Shown here: in pieces, positions 40,574-48,886 of the stretch
Position numbering within the stretch: the first letter of the stretch is position 1
How the letters are laid out: each line of letters opens with the position of its first letter
Source of the DNA: Clostridium sp.
GTDB lineage: Bacteria > Bacillota > Clostridia > Oscillospirales > Acutalibacteraceae
Assembly: GCA_031272895.1 (NCBI GenBank)
Contig: JAISSW010000002.1
Span: 124,001 to 188,000 of the forward strand
Direction of reading: 5' to 3'
Length of the DNA stretch: 64,000 nucleotides
Position numbers and translations under genes: made by a program
Notes under the pieces: generated by a model
What the model was told of the DNA's origin: nothing
The model's database searches: none
The model's input: the letters and a program-made list of their open reading frames with translations, nothing else

Positions 40574-42973
40574 TTAGTCCTCCCACGGCGGCTGCTCGTC
40601 GTTAAGCTCTGCGAATGCGCCGCCAAGGGCTGTCCTCTCGTAGTATTCCGCCTTGCTGATTAGCACCTTGCGCGGCTTGCTTCCCTCAAACGGACCGACT
40701 ACCCCCGCCTGCTCCAGCTCGTCAATCACTCGGCTGGCGCGGGCATAGCCCAGCTTAAGGCGGCGCTGCAGCAGCGTTGTGCTTGCCATCTCCGCCTCCA
40801 CAACCACGCGTATCGCTTCCTCAAACATTTCGTCATGCTCTCCGTCGCCGCCAAGGCTGCCAAAATCCTCTCCGCCGCGCTTGCCCTTACCGATTTCCGA
40901 TGAAAGCTTGTCAATCTCGTCCAGCACACCGTCGTTGTATTCCGCGCCGTCGGTTTGCCGGCTAACGTAGCGTACAACCTGCTCCACCTCCGCGTCGGAG
41001 ATTAGGCAGCCCTGAACACGCACCGGCTTTTGCATATCAACCGGCAAAAACAGCATATCGCCGTAACCAAGCAGCTTTTCTGCCCCGGACATATCCAAAA
41101 TTGTGCGGCTGTCCACCTGACTGGAAACAGACAGCGCTATGCGGCTGGGGATATTTGCCTTAATAAGCCCGGTAATAACGTCCACAGAGGGGCGCTGTGT
41201 TGCAATAACAAGGTGTATGCCCGCGGCGCGCGCCTTTTGAGCCAAGCGGCAAATCGAATCCTCCACGTCCTTTGCCGCCACCATCATCAGGTCCGCCAGC
41301 TCGTCAATAAAAATTACCATTCGTGTCAGCGGCTCAAAGCTGCCTGTGCGCTGCGCCATCTGGTTATAGCCGCTTATATCCCTTGCCCCGTGCTCGGCAA
41401 GCAGCTTGTAGCGCTTTTCCATCTCTCCAACAGCCCAAGCCAGCGCCCCCGCCGCCTTGCGAGCGTCGGACACCACGGGAATCTCTAAGTGTGGCACACC
41501 ATTATAAATTGAGAACTCCACCTGCTTAGGGTCAATCATCAGCAGTCGCACCTCGTCAGGCGTTGCGTTATAAAGCAGGCTGACTATCATTGTGTTCATG
41601 CACACGGATTTGCCCGAACCCGTTGTGCCGGCAATCAGCAGGTGCGGCATTTTTGCCAAGTCAGCGCAAATAACATTACCGCTTATGTCCCGCCCAAGCG
41701 CCACGTTAAGCTTTGAGCGTGAGCGGCGATAGACGGGGCTGTCCAAAATCTCGCGCATACCAACAGCCGCTTTGTGCTTGTTGGGTACCTCAATGCCTAT
41801 GGCGCTTTTCCCGGGTATGGGCGCCTCTATTCGCACACCGACCGCCGCAAGGCGCAGGGCAATGTCGTCCGCAAGGTTTGTTATTCGGTTTATGCGCACA
41901 CCCGCCTCCGGCACCAGCTCATAGCGTGTGACCGAGGGCCCGCGGGCAATATCGGAAATGCTTGCGCGCACACCGAAGCTCTCCAGCGTGGCAATCAGCG
42001 TGTTCGCCGTGTTCCTTTCCTGCTCCACGGCAACGGCGCTGTCGGCGTTCCTTGTGCTCTCCTGTAAAAGGGTAATCGGCGGCAGCTTATAAGCCTCTCC
42101 CTGCTCCGGCAGGGCAACCGGCTCAAAGAATGGTTGAAATTGCCTTTCCCGTTTGGGTCTTGCCGGCGGTTTTTCCCGCACCAGCGCCTCCAAAACCTCG
42201 GCATCACGCTGCGCACGGGTGGGGCGCTCCGACGGCTCAGGCTCTTGCTTTCCCCACTCGTCAAGCGGTTCCGCCGCCACGGCAGAGCGACCGGTAAGCT
42301 TTCCTTTTTGTGCTTCTATGACGGGTTTTAGCTTGTGACCTTTTTCCCTTATTCTTTTCACCCAGGAAAAAAGATTGTGTCCCGTCCATAGCATAATAAG
42401 GGTCAGCATTGCAACGCCGAGGATTATTAGAGCCGGCTTCTTGCCGAGCCTGCCCAGCGCACCGCCAATAACCGCTCCAATCGCTCCGCCGCTGTGGACT
42501 AAGCTGCCTATGCCCCTTTCCCCTCTTTCCCACGCCTCAACAACCTGCTCCCACCAAGGGGTACCCTCCAAATAAAAGTCAAAGTTTGCCACGACGTGCC
42601 AGCCGCTGAGCAGCACCATACCGGAGGACAGCACATACTTAAGGCTGGAGCCTGCTTCTTTGCGCACCTCTTCGATGGACAGGAGATACGAAGCCACAAA
42701 CAAGAACAAAACAATGCCTACCACGCCTATTCCAAACAAGCCAAGGAAAGCGTTGTGGGCAAAATGCCAAACGCTCTTTCCATCAACAACCATAACAAAA
42801 AACAGCAAAATAGCCGCCGCTAAGGTAAAAGCGGAACTGTGTCTTAGTATGTGGTCAAAGCGTGTAGACCTGAATTTTCCGGGGCGTTCAGGTCTGCCCT
42901 GCGGCGGATTCGGCTTTGCGCTCCCCCGCTGCGGGGCTTTTCCGCCGCTCGCGCCACCCTTATTTTCAGCCAT
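40574..42973 (-). CDS. DNA translocase FtsK/SpoIIIE
   Basis: This 799-residue septal DNA pump moves chromosomes at division or into the forespore. Residues 1-40 are basic and Pro/Gly-rich, four membrane segments follow (about 47-200), then a charged linker. The ATPase has Walker A GTTGSGKS at 449-456, Walker [13 protein letters not shown] and [23 protein letters not shown]. The C-terminal winged-helix gamma domain ([27 protein letters not shown]) reads KOPS/SRS sites. Whether it serves division or sporulation cannot be decided from sequence. Confidence 0.95.
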   Translation of the reverse strand: MAENKGGASGGKAPQRGSAKPNPPQGRPERPGKFRSTRFDHILRHSSAFTLAAAILLFFVMVVDGKSVWHFAHNAFLGLFGIGVVGIVLFLFVASYLLSIEEVRKEAGSSLKYVLSSGMVLLSGWHVVANFDFYLEGTPWWEQVVEAWERGERGIGSLVHSGGAIGAVIGGALGRLGKKPALIILGVAMLTLIMLWTGHNLFSWVKRIREKGHKLKPVIEAQKGKLTGRSAVAAEPLDEWGKQEPEPSERPTRAQRDAEVLEALVREKPPARPKRERQFQPFFEPVALPEQGEAYKLPPITLLQESTRNADSAVAVEQERNTANTLIATLESFGVRASISDIARGPSVTRYELVPEAGVRINRITNLADDIALRLAAVGVRIEAPIPGKSAIGIEVPNKHKAAVGMREILDSPVYRRSRSKLNVALGRDISGNVICADLAKMPHLLIAGTTGSGKSVCMNTMIVSLLYNATPDEVRLLMIDPKQVEFSIYNGVPHLEIPVVSDARKAAGALAWAVGEMEKRYKLLAEHGARDISGYNQMAQRTGSFEPLTRMVIFIDELADLMMVAAKDVEDSICRLAQKARAAGIHLVIATQRPSVDVITGLIKANIPSRIALSVSSQVDSRTILDMSGAEKLLGYGDMLFLPVDMQKPVRVQGCLISDAEVEQVVRYVSRQTDGAEYNDGVLDEIDKLSSEIGKGKRGGEDFGSLGGDGEHDEMFEEAIRVVVEAEMASTTLLQRRLKLGYARASRVIDELEQAGVVGPFEGSKPRKVLISKAEYYERTALGGAFAELNDEQPPWED

Positions 42974-43004
42974 GGCTATTGCCTCCCCTGTAATACTGCC
43001 TTAA

Positions 43005-43033
43005 ATTATAGCATTATACACCAAAAAAGGCAA
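43005..43033 (-). promoter_or_regulatory. Sigma-A promoter for spoIIIE
   Basis: On the minus strand TTGCCT (43033-43028) and TATAAT (43010-43005) are 17 bp apart. Confidence 0.8.
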
Positions 43034-43060
43034 GGCTGAAGCGCCAAAAGTCCCGCAAAT

Positions 43061-43089
43061 TTGCTTTTGATAAAAAAATCTGCTATACT
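43061..43089 (+). promoter_or_regulatory. Sigma-A promoter for rpe
   Basis: TTGCTT (43061-43066) and TATACT (43084-43089) are 17 bp apart, 36 bases before the start codon. Confidence 0.78.
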
Positions 43090-43124
43090 TCTGTTCGAAA
43101 GCTATAGCTTATTTTGGAGGTTAT

Positions 43125-43781
43125 ATGTCGGTATTGATTGCGCCGAGCCTTTTGGCTGCTGATTTTTCCTCCCTGCGCACTGAGCTTGCACGGGTGGAGC
43201 AGGCCGGGGCGCATTGGCTGCATTTGGACGTTATGGACGGGCATTTTGTGCCCAACATCAGCTTTGGCGCGCCGGTGATTGCCGCTCTGCGCCCGCACAC
43301 GGGGCTGTATTTTGACGTTCACCTTATGCTTGAAGAGCCGCTGCGCTATTTGGAGGATTTTGCGAAAGCAGGCGCGCAAAGCATCACCTTCCACGTGGAG
43401 AGCAAAAGCCCCGCGGGGGAAACCATTAAGGCAATACATTCCCTGCGCACAAGTGGCGGTGAGCGAATTGCGGCGGGTCTTTCCGTTAAGCCGGGTACGC
43501 CCATAGAGGCTGTGTACCCCTACCTTGACGAGCTGGATATGGTGCTTGTTATGACTGTTGAACCCGGCTTTGGGGGACAAGCCTTTATGGCGGATATGCT
43601 GCCTAAAATCAGCTCCCTGCGCAAGGAACGCCCCTCGCTGCTCATTCAGGTGGACGGCGGCGTTAACGCCCAAAACGCGGCTGAGGCAATAGCCGCCGGC
43701 GCCGGTTGCCTTGTGGCGGGCTCGGCAGTTTTCGGCGCGGCAAGCCCTGCGGAGGTAATCGCCGCCATGTCAGGGGGCTGA
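43125..43781 (+). CDS. rpe: Ribulose-phosphate 3-epimerase
   Basis: The enzyme interconverts ribulose-5-phosphate and xylulose-5-phosphate. The 218-residue barrel carries IAPSLLAADFSSL, WLHLDVMDGHFVPNISFG (metal ligands), FDVHLMLEEP, VMTVEPGFGGQAFM and VDGGVNAQNA. TTGGAGG stands before the ATG. Its end overlaps the convergent mecA end by 12 bases. Confidence 0.96.
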   Translation: MSVLIAPSLLAADFSSLRTELARVEQAGAHWLHLDVMDGHFVPNISFGAPVIAALRPHTGLYFDVHLMLEEPLRYLEDFAKAGAQSITFHVESKSPAGETIKAIHSLRTSGGERIAAGLSVKPGTPIEAVYPYLDELDMVLVMTVEPGFGGQAFMADMLPKISSLRKERPSLLIQVDGGVNAQNAAEAIAAGAGCLVAGSAVFGAASPAEVIAAMSGG

Positions 43782-44369
43782 AACAGCCCTGCAGGCAGCG
43801 GCAAGCCTCTCAAGTGCGCCGTCCTTGACCAAAAGCCGCCAATATTCCCTCGTCGCCGACTCCGCCAAGCCACCGGCGTTCAGCAGCTCTCCGTATTCCC
43901 CGAAGAAAGCGCACAGCCTGCCTGCTCCGCCCTTTGGGTACAGCAAAAGCCTGTAAGCCCCCTTGCTTTCATAAAGTGTGCTTTGCGGCAGCGGCAGCCC
44001 CAAGCCGGTGTATGCCGCGGCCGCGTCCAGCAGCGGGTCAACGGAATTGAAGCGGAAGATGAGCGGAGCGGTCTTCTCCTGCGCCGGTACGGCAGAGCTT
44101 TTGCGCGGAACAAGCCGCCTTGCCTGACCGATTAGCGTAAAGTGCAGCACACAGCCGCCGCCGCGCGGCATTACCTCAACCACCATGCGCCCGGAGGGGT
44201 CAATATTCCGCCCAAGCTCACGCCCGGCAAGGTCCAGCAGGGTCCAAATAACACGGCGGGTTTCTATGTTGGCGTAATCAAGCTCCTCAAAGCTGATTTC
44301 CAAATCCTCCATGTCGTGGGCGCTAAGCTCAACCAAAAATCTTTCCTCGGATAGCTCCTCAATCCTCAC
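43770..44369 (-). CDS. mecA: MecA-like ClpC adaptor protein
   Basis: MecA proteins deliver substrates to the ClpCP protease. The 199-residue protein begins, from GTG 44369 behind GGAG, with MRIEELSEERFLVELSAHDMEDLEISFEELDYANIETRRVIW, the typical MecA N-domain, followed by VEVMPRGGGCVLHFTL and a C-terminal domain with YGELLNAG and EYWRLLVKDG. A TTG six codons upstream is a less natural start. Confidence 0.82.
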   Translation of the reverse strand: MRIEELSEERFLVELSAHDMEDLEISFEELDYANIETRRVIWTLLDLAGRELGRNIDPSGRMVVEVMPRGGGCVLHFTLIGQARRLVPRKSSAVPAQEKTAPLIFRFNSVDPLLDAAAAYTGLGLPLPQSTLYESKGAYRLLLYPKGGAGRLCAFFGEYGELLNAGGLAESATREYWRLLVKDGALERLAAACRAVSAP

Positions 44370-44417
44370 GCCATACTCCAACGGCAAAAAATGTGACGGC
44401 GCAAGCCGCCTAACAAT

Positions 44418-44446
44418 ATGATATTCCCTTAAGCTTAAAAGTGCAA
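44418..44446 (-). promoter_or_regulatory. Probable promoter for mecA
   Basis: On the minus strand TTGCAC (44446-44441) and TATCAT (44423-44418) are 17 bp apart. Confidence 0.6.
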
Positions 44447-44480
44447 TACTAAGTTTATTCCAAAAATGGAGGCATTAACC

Positions 44481-45491
44481 ATGGCAAAGCCCGGCGAGGC
44501 GGAAAACGCAAAAATAAAAACTCCGCAGGGCGCGGAAACTCCTGAGGAAGCGCGGTATTATTTGATTGCGCTGCTCATGCTGCTTTTGCCCGCGCTTATG
44601 GCGGCATACTATTACCGCTCGCAGGCGCTGCGGCAGCTTGTGGTTTGCTCCCTTAGCGCACTTGCCTTTGAGTGGATAGTGCGGCTGCTGTTCCGCAAAA
44701 CAATGGATAAAAAATTCGACTGCGGCAGCCTTTTCACCGGCGCTGTGATTGCCATTTGCCTGCCTGCCAACGCGCCCTTCTATGTTGGAATAAGTGCCGC
44801 GGCGTTTGCGATTTTGGTGGCGGCGCTGCCCTTTGGCGGCATACACCGCGCGCCCTTCATACCGGCGGCGGCGGGCATGGCCTTTGCCGTTGTGTGCTTC
44901 AAGGACGCCGTATTTACCTACCCGGCAATTGAGGGAATACAAAGCTCGATTATACCGTCCGGCGTTTCGCTGGCAAGCCTGCTGCAGCATGGCGTCGCCC
45001 CCCGCTTGGATACCGCCTCCCTGCTGGATTTGCTTTTGGGGCAGGTTTCCGGTCCCATGGGTACGGGCAGCCTTAGCTTTATTATGGGCACAATCTTCTT
45101 CACCTTTTTGCTTGGCAGGGAGGCGTTTTGCTGCTCTGCCGGGTTTATCGGCGGAATGGCGGCTATGGCGGCTATTTTCCCGCGCATACCCACAGGCAGC
45201 ATGAATTCCGTGTTTTTGGAGCTTTCCGCAGGGGCTGCGCTGCTTTGCGGAGTCTGCCTGCTGCACCACCCCGCAAGCCGCCCAAGGCACTGGGGCTGGT
45301 GCCTTGCCTACGGGCTTTACACGGCAATTATTGCAATGTGCTTCCGCTACTTTGGTCCCTATGAAGAGGGCGTTTGGTTTGCAATCCTTTTTGTGAACGG
45401 TACTTGGGGCTTTTTGCAGGAAATGTTTATATCGCTCTGGCGGCTGACGCCCTGGGGAAAAAGGCAAATGGAGGTGAACAGCTATGCCTGA
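44481..45491 (+). CDS. RnfD/NqrB-like membrane subunit
   Basis: A 336-residue polytopic protein with about ten membrane segments. The RnfD family pattern is plain: GSLFTGAVIAICLPANAPFYVGISAAAFAILVAALPFGGIHRAPFIPAAAGM and LLDLLLGQVSGPMGTGSLSFIMGTIFF. In RnfD a covalent FMN sits on Thr of an SGAT motif; here the matching place reads SGVS, so a Ser replaces the Thr. ATG 44481 follows TGGAGG; an earlier ATG contains that site. RnfB, RnfC and RnfG are not found nearby. Confidence 0.82.
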   Translation: MAKPGEAENAKIKTPQGAETPEEARYYLIALLMLLLPALMAAYYYRSQALRQLVVCSLSALAFEWIVRLLFRKTMDKKFDCGSLFTGAVIAICLPANAPFYVGISAAAFAILVAALPFGGIHRAPFIPAAAGMAFAVVCFKDAVFTYPAIEGIQSSIIPSGVSLASLLQHGVAPRLDTASLLDLLLGQVSGPMGTGSLSFIMGTIFFTFLLGREAFCCSAGFIGGMAAMAAIFPRIPTGSMNSVFLELSAGAALLCGVCLLHHPASRPRHWGWCLAYGLYTAIIAMCFRYFGPYEEGVWFAILFVNGTWGFLQEMFISLWRLTPWGKRQMEVNSYA

Positions 45492-46377
45492 AGCAAGCAT
45501 GAGCTTTAAGGAGCGCTTGAAGCTGAGCGCCCTTGCCCGCAACCCTGTTTTGATTCAAATGCTGGCAATTTGTGTGCTTATGGCGGCGGGAACACTAAAG
45601 GCGGCGCTTGTGCTGGCAGGCTCGCTGTGCATAATCTTTACCGTAACGCAGACCATGGCTAATCTGTTCATGCGGCACTGGCCGCGCTACTTCCGCATGA
45701 CGGCATATGCCGCAATCGGTACGCTTTGTGCCTTTGGCATAACCCTGCTGATGCTGCGGCTTGACCCCGGCTTTACCTCGGAGCTGGGAATGTACCTTTC
45801 CATACTGGCGGTCAGCAGCATTACGGCCTTCCACTGCGAAAAAAACGCCATCTATGTAACGCTTAAGGAAAGCCTGACCGAAACGGCGGCCCGCCTGATT
45901 GGCTTTTGCCCGGTGCTGCTGCTATGCGGCGCGCTGCGTGAGCTGCTCGGCAGCGGTACGCTTTGGGAGCATACCCTCATCAAGGGCGGGGGGCTGGCGT
46001 TTTTTGCCCACCCTGCCGGAGCGCTTGTTTTGCTTGGCTTTGGCGCGGCGCTGCTGCGCATATTGGTTCACCGCTATGGCTGGGCATACGTCAAGGAGGT
46101 TGCCATGCGGGTAAGCGAAACGACGATTGTCCCCGTCGCGCAGGAGGACGAACCCAAAGATGAACCCGATGAAAATCAGGCTCTGCCGGAGGGCGACGAG
46201 GGCGATGAAATCCCGCGCCCGGTGGGTTATTTCGCACCGGAGAAGCCCGCCGCGCCGGACGAGTCCATACAGGGTATAACAGCCGCCCCCTCCCGGCTGG
46301 AGGACACCCAACAAAGCTTTGACGAGCTTATGGCGGAGCTGCGCCGCCGCTACCTTGAAGATGAGAAGGGGGAATAA
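45484..46377 (+). CDS. RnfE/NqrD-like membrane subunit with acidic C-terminal extension
   Basis: This 297-residue protein has a core of six membrane segments, from ALARNPVLIQMLAICVLM to GALRELLGSGTLWEHTL and a final segment, which matches RnfE/NqrD. Cys30 fits the conserved first cluster cysteine, but at the second site (known families have Asn-Cys) the sequence is AVSSITAFHCEK, with a Cys only several residues later. About 90 extra residues after the core are acidic and Pro-rich and end in a likely helix (FDELMAELRRRYLEDEKGE). It overlaps rnfD by 8 bases. Confidence 0.8.
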   Translation: MPEASMSFKERLKLSALARNPVLIQMLAICVLMAAGTLKAALVLAGSLCIIFTVTQTMANLFMRHWPRYFRMTAYAAIGTLCAFGITLLMLRLDPGFTSELGMYLSILAVSSITAFHCEKNAIYVTLKESLTETAARLIGFCPVLLLCGALRELLGSGTLWEHTLIKGGGLAFFAHPAGALVLLGFGAALLRILVHRYGWAYVKEVAMRVSETTIVPVAQEDEPKDEPDENQALPEGDEGDEIPRPVGYFAPEKPAAPDESIQGITAAPSRLEDTQQSFDELMAELRRRYLEDEKGE

Positions 46378-46379
46378 TT

Positions 46380-46979
46380 ATGTCAACCATAGTGAAGCTT
46401 GTTTTGATTGCCCTGAGCACGGTTTTTGTGCAGAACCTTGTTTTTAAGGGCGGCTTTGGCATGGGTGAGGCTATGCGCATAGCAACAAAGCCGCGGCGGT
46501 TCTTAATCTTTACCGGTCTGCTCACGGGCTTTTGCGTTGCGGACACTGTTGCCTGCGCCCTAATCAATAAAATCCCCGCCATTGACTCCCTTGGCTTGGA
46601 ATACCAAATGCCGATTAACTCCGGCATATTGCTTATCCTGTTCCTGCTGGTGGTGCTTGCGTTCACACTTGCAACCAAGCGGCTCCCGGACGAAAAATTC
46701 CTTTCCACCGTAGGTATGGCAGCGCTTAACACGCTGGTGTTCACACTGCCCATACTCGGCAAACTGTCAGCCTACGGCATAGCCGAGGCGGCGGCGTTCG
46801 GCGTGGGCGCGGGGATTTCTTTCCTGCTGGCGCTTTCGGTTCTTCGCTTCGGCGTCAACAAAATCCTTGAAAACCAGGAACAGATTCCCCACGCATTCCG
46901 CGGCACGCCGGCGTTCTTCATTTACTCGGCGCTGTTCTCCCTTGCAATGGTGGGGCTTGCCGGTGAGACGCTGTTTTAA
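46380..46979 (+). CDS. RnfA/NqrE-like membrane subunit without cluster cysteines
   Basis: This 199-residue protein has six membrane segments with the RnfA/NqrE outline (FVQNLVFKGGFGMGEA, then LSTVGMAALNTLVFTLPIL). In active Rnf/Nqr complexes this subunit gives two cysteines, near residues 26 and 120, to an intramembrane 2Fe-2S cluster. Here those places hold no Cys; the only two (52 and 59) lie elsewhere. It is the last gene of the trio, 2 bases after the previous stop. The subfamily is uncertain; the superfamily is clear. Confidence 0.8.
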   Translation: MSTIVKLVLIALSTVFVQNLVFKGGFGMGEAMRIATKPRRFLIFTGLLTGFCVADTVACALINKIPAIDSLGLEYQMPINSGILLILFLLVVLAFTLATKRLPDEKFLSTVGMAALNTLVFTLPILGKLSAYGIAEAAAFGVGAGISFLLALSVLRFGVNKILENQEQIPHAFRGTPAFFIYSALFSLAMVGLAGETLF

Positions 46980-47181
46980 TACTGAATAAGCGAATATTTT
47001 TGGTTAATTTCCCGTCAAGTTTTTTGCTTTACATGGTGCAAAACTCGGTTGAAAATGTTGATAAGCCCTTGTTTTTCCCCAAGAAGTACCGGTTTTGGTA
47101 AAGCTGCTCCGCTTTACAAGCCATATTTTCCCAAAAATGCATGAATATTTTTGCGCAAATATGCAAAGCGATATTGCTCAT
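46980..47181. other. AT-rich intergenic region between the Rnf-like trio and the redox triad
   Basis: No gene is supported here. It holds a 20-bp palindrome (47098-47117) and ends with a strong terminator. A 75-codon minus-strand frame crossing it lacks a binding site and overlaps the terminator. Confidence 0.6.
47098..47117. repeat. 20-bp palindrome GTAAAGC-6-GCTTTAC
   Basis: Seven-bp arms with a 6-base centre. It is nearly identical to the palindrome at 13997-14016. Confidence 0.55.
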
Positions 47182-47220
47182 AAAATAATGCCGCAGTTCA
47201 AAGCGCTGCGGCATTATTTT
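47182..47220. terminator. Bidirectional terminator
   Basis: AAAATAATGCCGCA pairs with TGCGGCATTATTTT (14 bp). Flanking A and T runs suit both the Rnf-like trio and the minus-strand triad. Confidence 0.92.
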
Positions 47221-47239
47221 CGGCGATTTTTTCGCAGGC

Positions 47240-47584
47240 TCAACCCGCAAGCACACCCGTGGCGACCACGTCCGTGCCGAAAAGGTCCGGCAAAATCACG
47301 TCGCCCACCTGCTTTGGTTCGCTGACGACCACCGTGCGGATTTTTGCCATTGCCTCCATCATTTTGCCCTTGGGGATTTCCCCGCGGGTTTTGACCGGCA
47401 GCCGCGGGCTATCCGGGAAAGAGGTAGCCACCGTGGTGGTAAGGCTGCGCATTGGCGCCGTCATTTCCGCCTTGGCAAAATCCACTCCCTTGGGGCAAAG
47501 GTTGCCCGCAACCTTGATTTCCTCACCCTCTACGCTTACCTCCATGCGGCAGCCGTTTGGGCAGACTATACAGATGATTTCCAT
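47240..47584 (-). CDS. DUF1667 protein (redox triad, third gene)
   Basis: This 114-residue protein has paired cysteines, CIVCPNGC at residues 5-12 and LCPKG near residue 30, that probably bind iron-sulfur or zinc, then PVKTRGEIPKGKMMEAMAKI. In Firmicutes, DUF1667 proteins commonly follow a glycerol-3-phosphate dehydrogenase-like flavoprotein and a second FAD protein, exactly as here. It is likely a small third subunit. Confidence 0.85.
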   Translation of the reverse strand: MEIICIVCPNGCRMEVSVEGEEIKVAGNLCPKGVDFAKAEMTAPMRSLTTTVATSFPDSPRLPVKTRGEIPKGKMMEAMAKIRTVVVSEPKQVGDVILPDLFGTDVVATGVLAG

Positions 47585-47602
47585 TGTGTTTTCCTCCTGA
47601 AT

Positions 47603-48886
47603 TTATTGCATTGTTAAGGTATATTTAACCACATCGGTTGAGGCTTCGGGCTTGATTTTCAGCGCCTCCATCTCCGATGGGATAAGCCTTCGGTACTTTT
47701 TGCTAACGGCCTCTTTTTCATCTTGAAAAGCGACTGTAACGGTCTTTGCCTTTACATCCTCGCGGCTACGGAAGAACAGAGTGAACGGCTCCGATTCAGT
47801 TGGCGCAAGGTATTGCGGCAGTGCGTAAAGGAAATCCCCTTTACTGTATTCAAGCGCCACGGCATTCTCCGCAAAGCCGCGCGGAGTGCTGCAATAAGCC
47901 GCGGCGTGCTTGCCGGCCTCCTGCCCGCTTGCGCTCACCCAATCGGCAAGGTCGTTGACGTGCAGCACATTGCCGCAAGCAAAAACCCCCGCCGCCTTTG
48001 TCATTAAGTATTGGTCAACATACGGTCCCTTTGTCGCCGGGTCAATTGGAATGCTCAGCATATTCGGCAGCTCAATCTCCGGCAGCAGCCCCACGGAGAG
48101 TATCAGCGCGTCGCACTCAATAATTTGCCGCGTGCCGGGTATTGGGTTAAAGCCCGCGTCAACCTGCTCCACTGCCACAGCCTCCACCCTCTCGCTGCCG
48201 AATACCTCCGTAACCGTTGTTGAAAGCTGCAGAGGTATGCCGAAATCGTGCAGGCATTGGCTTATGTTGCGCGAAAGCCCCGCGGGCGCGTCCTTTATTT
48301 CGTACACGCCGACGACCTGTGCGCCCTCCAGCGTAAGCCGCCGCGCCATAATAAGTCCTATGTCGCCGCTGCCCAAGATAACGCACCTTTTTGTGGGCAT
48401 TTTGCCCTGGATATTCACGAAGTATTGTGCCGTACCCGCCGAGAAAATCCCCGCGGGGCGCTGCCCGTGAATAAAGACCTGACGGCTCGTGCGCTCGCGG
48501 CAGCCACAGGCAAGTATTATTGCTTTACAGTCATAGCTGACCATGCCTGCGGCGCTTTGAGTGCAGACCGTGTAGCCCTGCCCCTGCTTGCGTACGTCCA
48601 CCACAAAGGACTCGAGCGTGTAGTCAATCCCCGCCGCCAAAAACGCGTCAATCTCCCTGTTGGCGTACTCGGGACCCGTGAGCCTTTCCTTAAAGCGCAG
48701 CAAGCCGAAGCCGTCGTGCACACACTGTTTTAATATGCCGCCAAGCCTTCGCTCGCGCTCAATCAACAGTACCCTTGCCCCGTTTTGATGTGCGCTGAGT
48801 GCCGCGACAAGCCCCGCCGGGCCGCCGCCAAGTACCAAAACATCGTAGCTTTTATGTGCTGTAAAGCCCTTTAGCTTGTCAGTCAT
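47603..48886 (-). CDS. FAD-dependent pyridine-nucleotide oxidoreductase (redox triad, second gene)
   Basis: A 427-residue protein with an N-terminal FAD motif VLVLGGGPAGLVAALSAHQNGARVLLIERE, GGILKQCVHDGFG, the middle CGCRERTSRQ and a second nucleotide motif VILGSGDIGLIMARRL. It ends its FAD part with GVFACGNVLHVNDLAD. It resembles GlpB/HcnA-like subunits working with DAO-type dehydrogenases. ATG 48886 overlaps the upstream gene by 8 bases. Confidence 0.85.
   Translation of the reverse strand: MTDKLKGFTAHKSYDVLVLGGGPAGLVAALSAHQNGARVLLIERERRLGGILKQCVHDGFGLLRFKERLTGPEYANREIDAFLAAGIDYTLESFVVDVRKQGQGYTVCTQSAAGMVSYDCKAIILACGCRERTSRQVFIHGQRPAGIFSAGTAQYFVNIQGKMPTKRCVILGSGDIGLIMARRLTLEGAQVVGVYEIKDAPAGLSRNISQCLHDFGIPLQLSTTVTEVFGSERVEAVAVEQVDAGFNPIPGTRQIIECDALILSVGLLPEIELPNMLSIPIDPATKGPYVDQYLMTKAAGVFACGNVLHVNDLADWVSASGQEAGKHAAAYCSTPRGFAENAVALEYSKGDFLYALPQYLAPTESEPFTLFFRSREDVKAKTVTVAFQDEKEAVSKKYRRLIPSEMEALKIKPEASTDVVKYTLTMQ

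Noticed and set aside
44475-45542. Minus-strand frame of 355 codons opposite the RnfD-like gene
   Set aside because: Highly basic composition, no start signal, and it mirrors a membrane protein; a shadow.
47029-47256. Minus-strand frame of 75 codons between the Rnf-like trio and the DUF1667 gene
   Set aside because: It runs through a strong terminator and a palindrome, overlaps the DUF1667 end and lacks a ribosome binding site.
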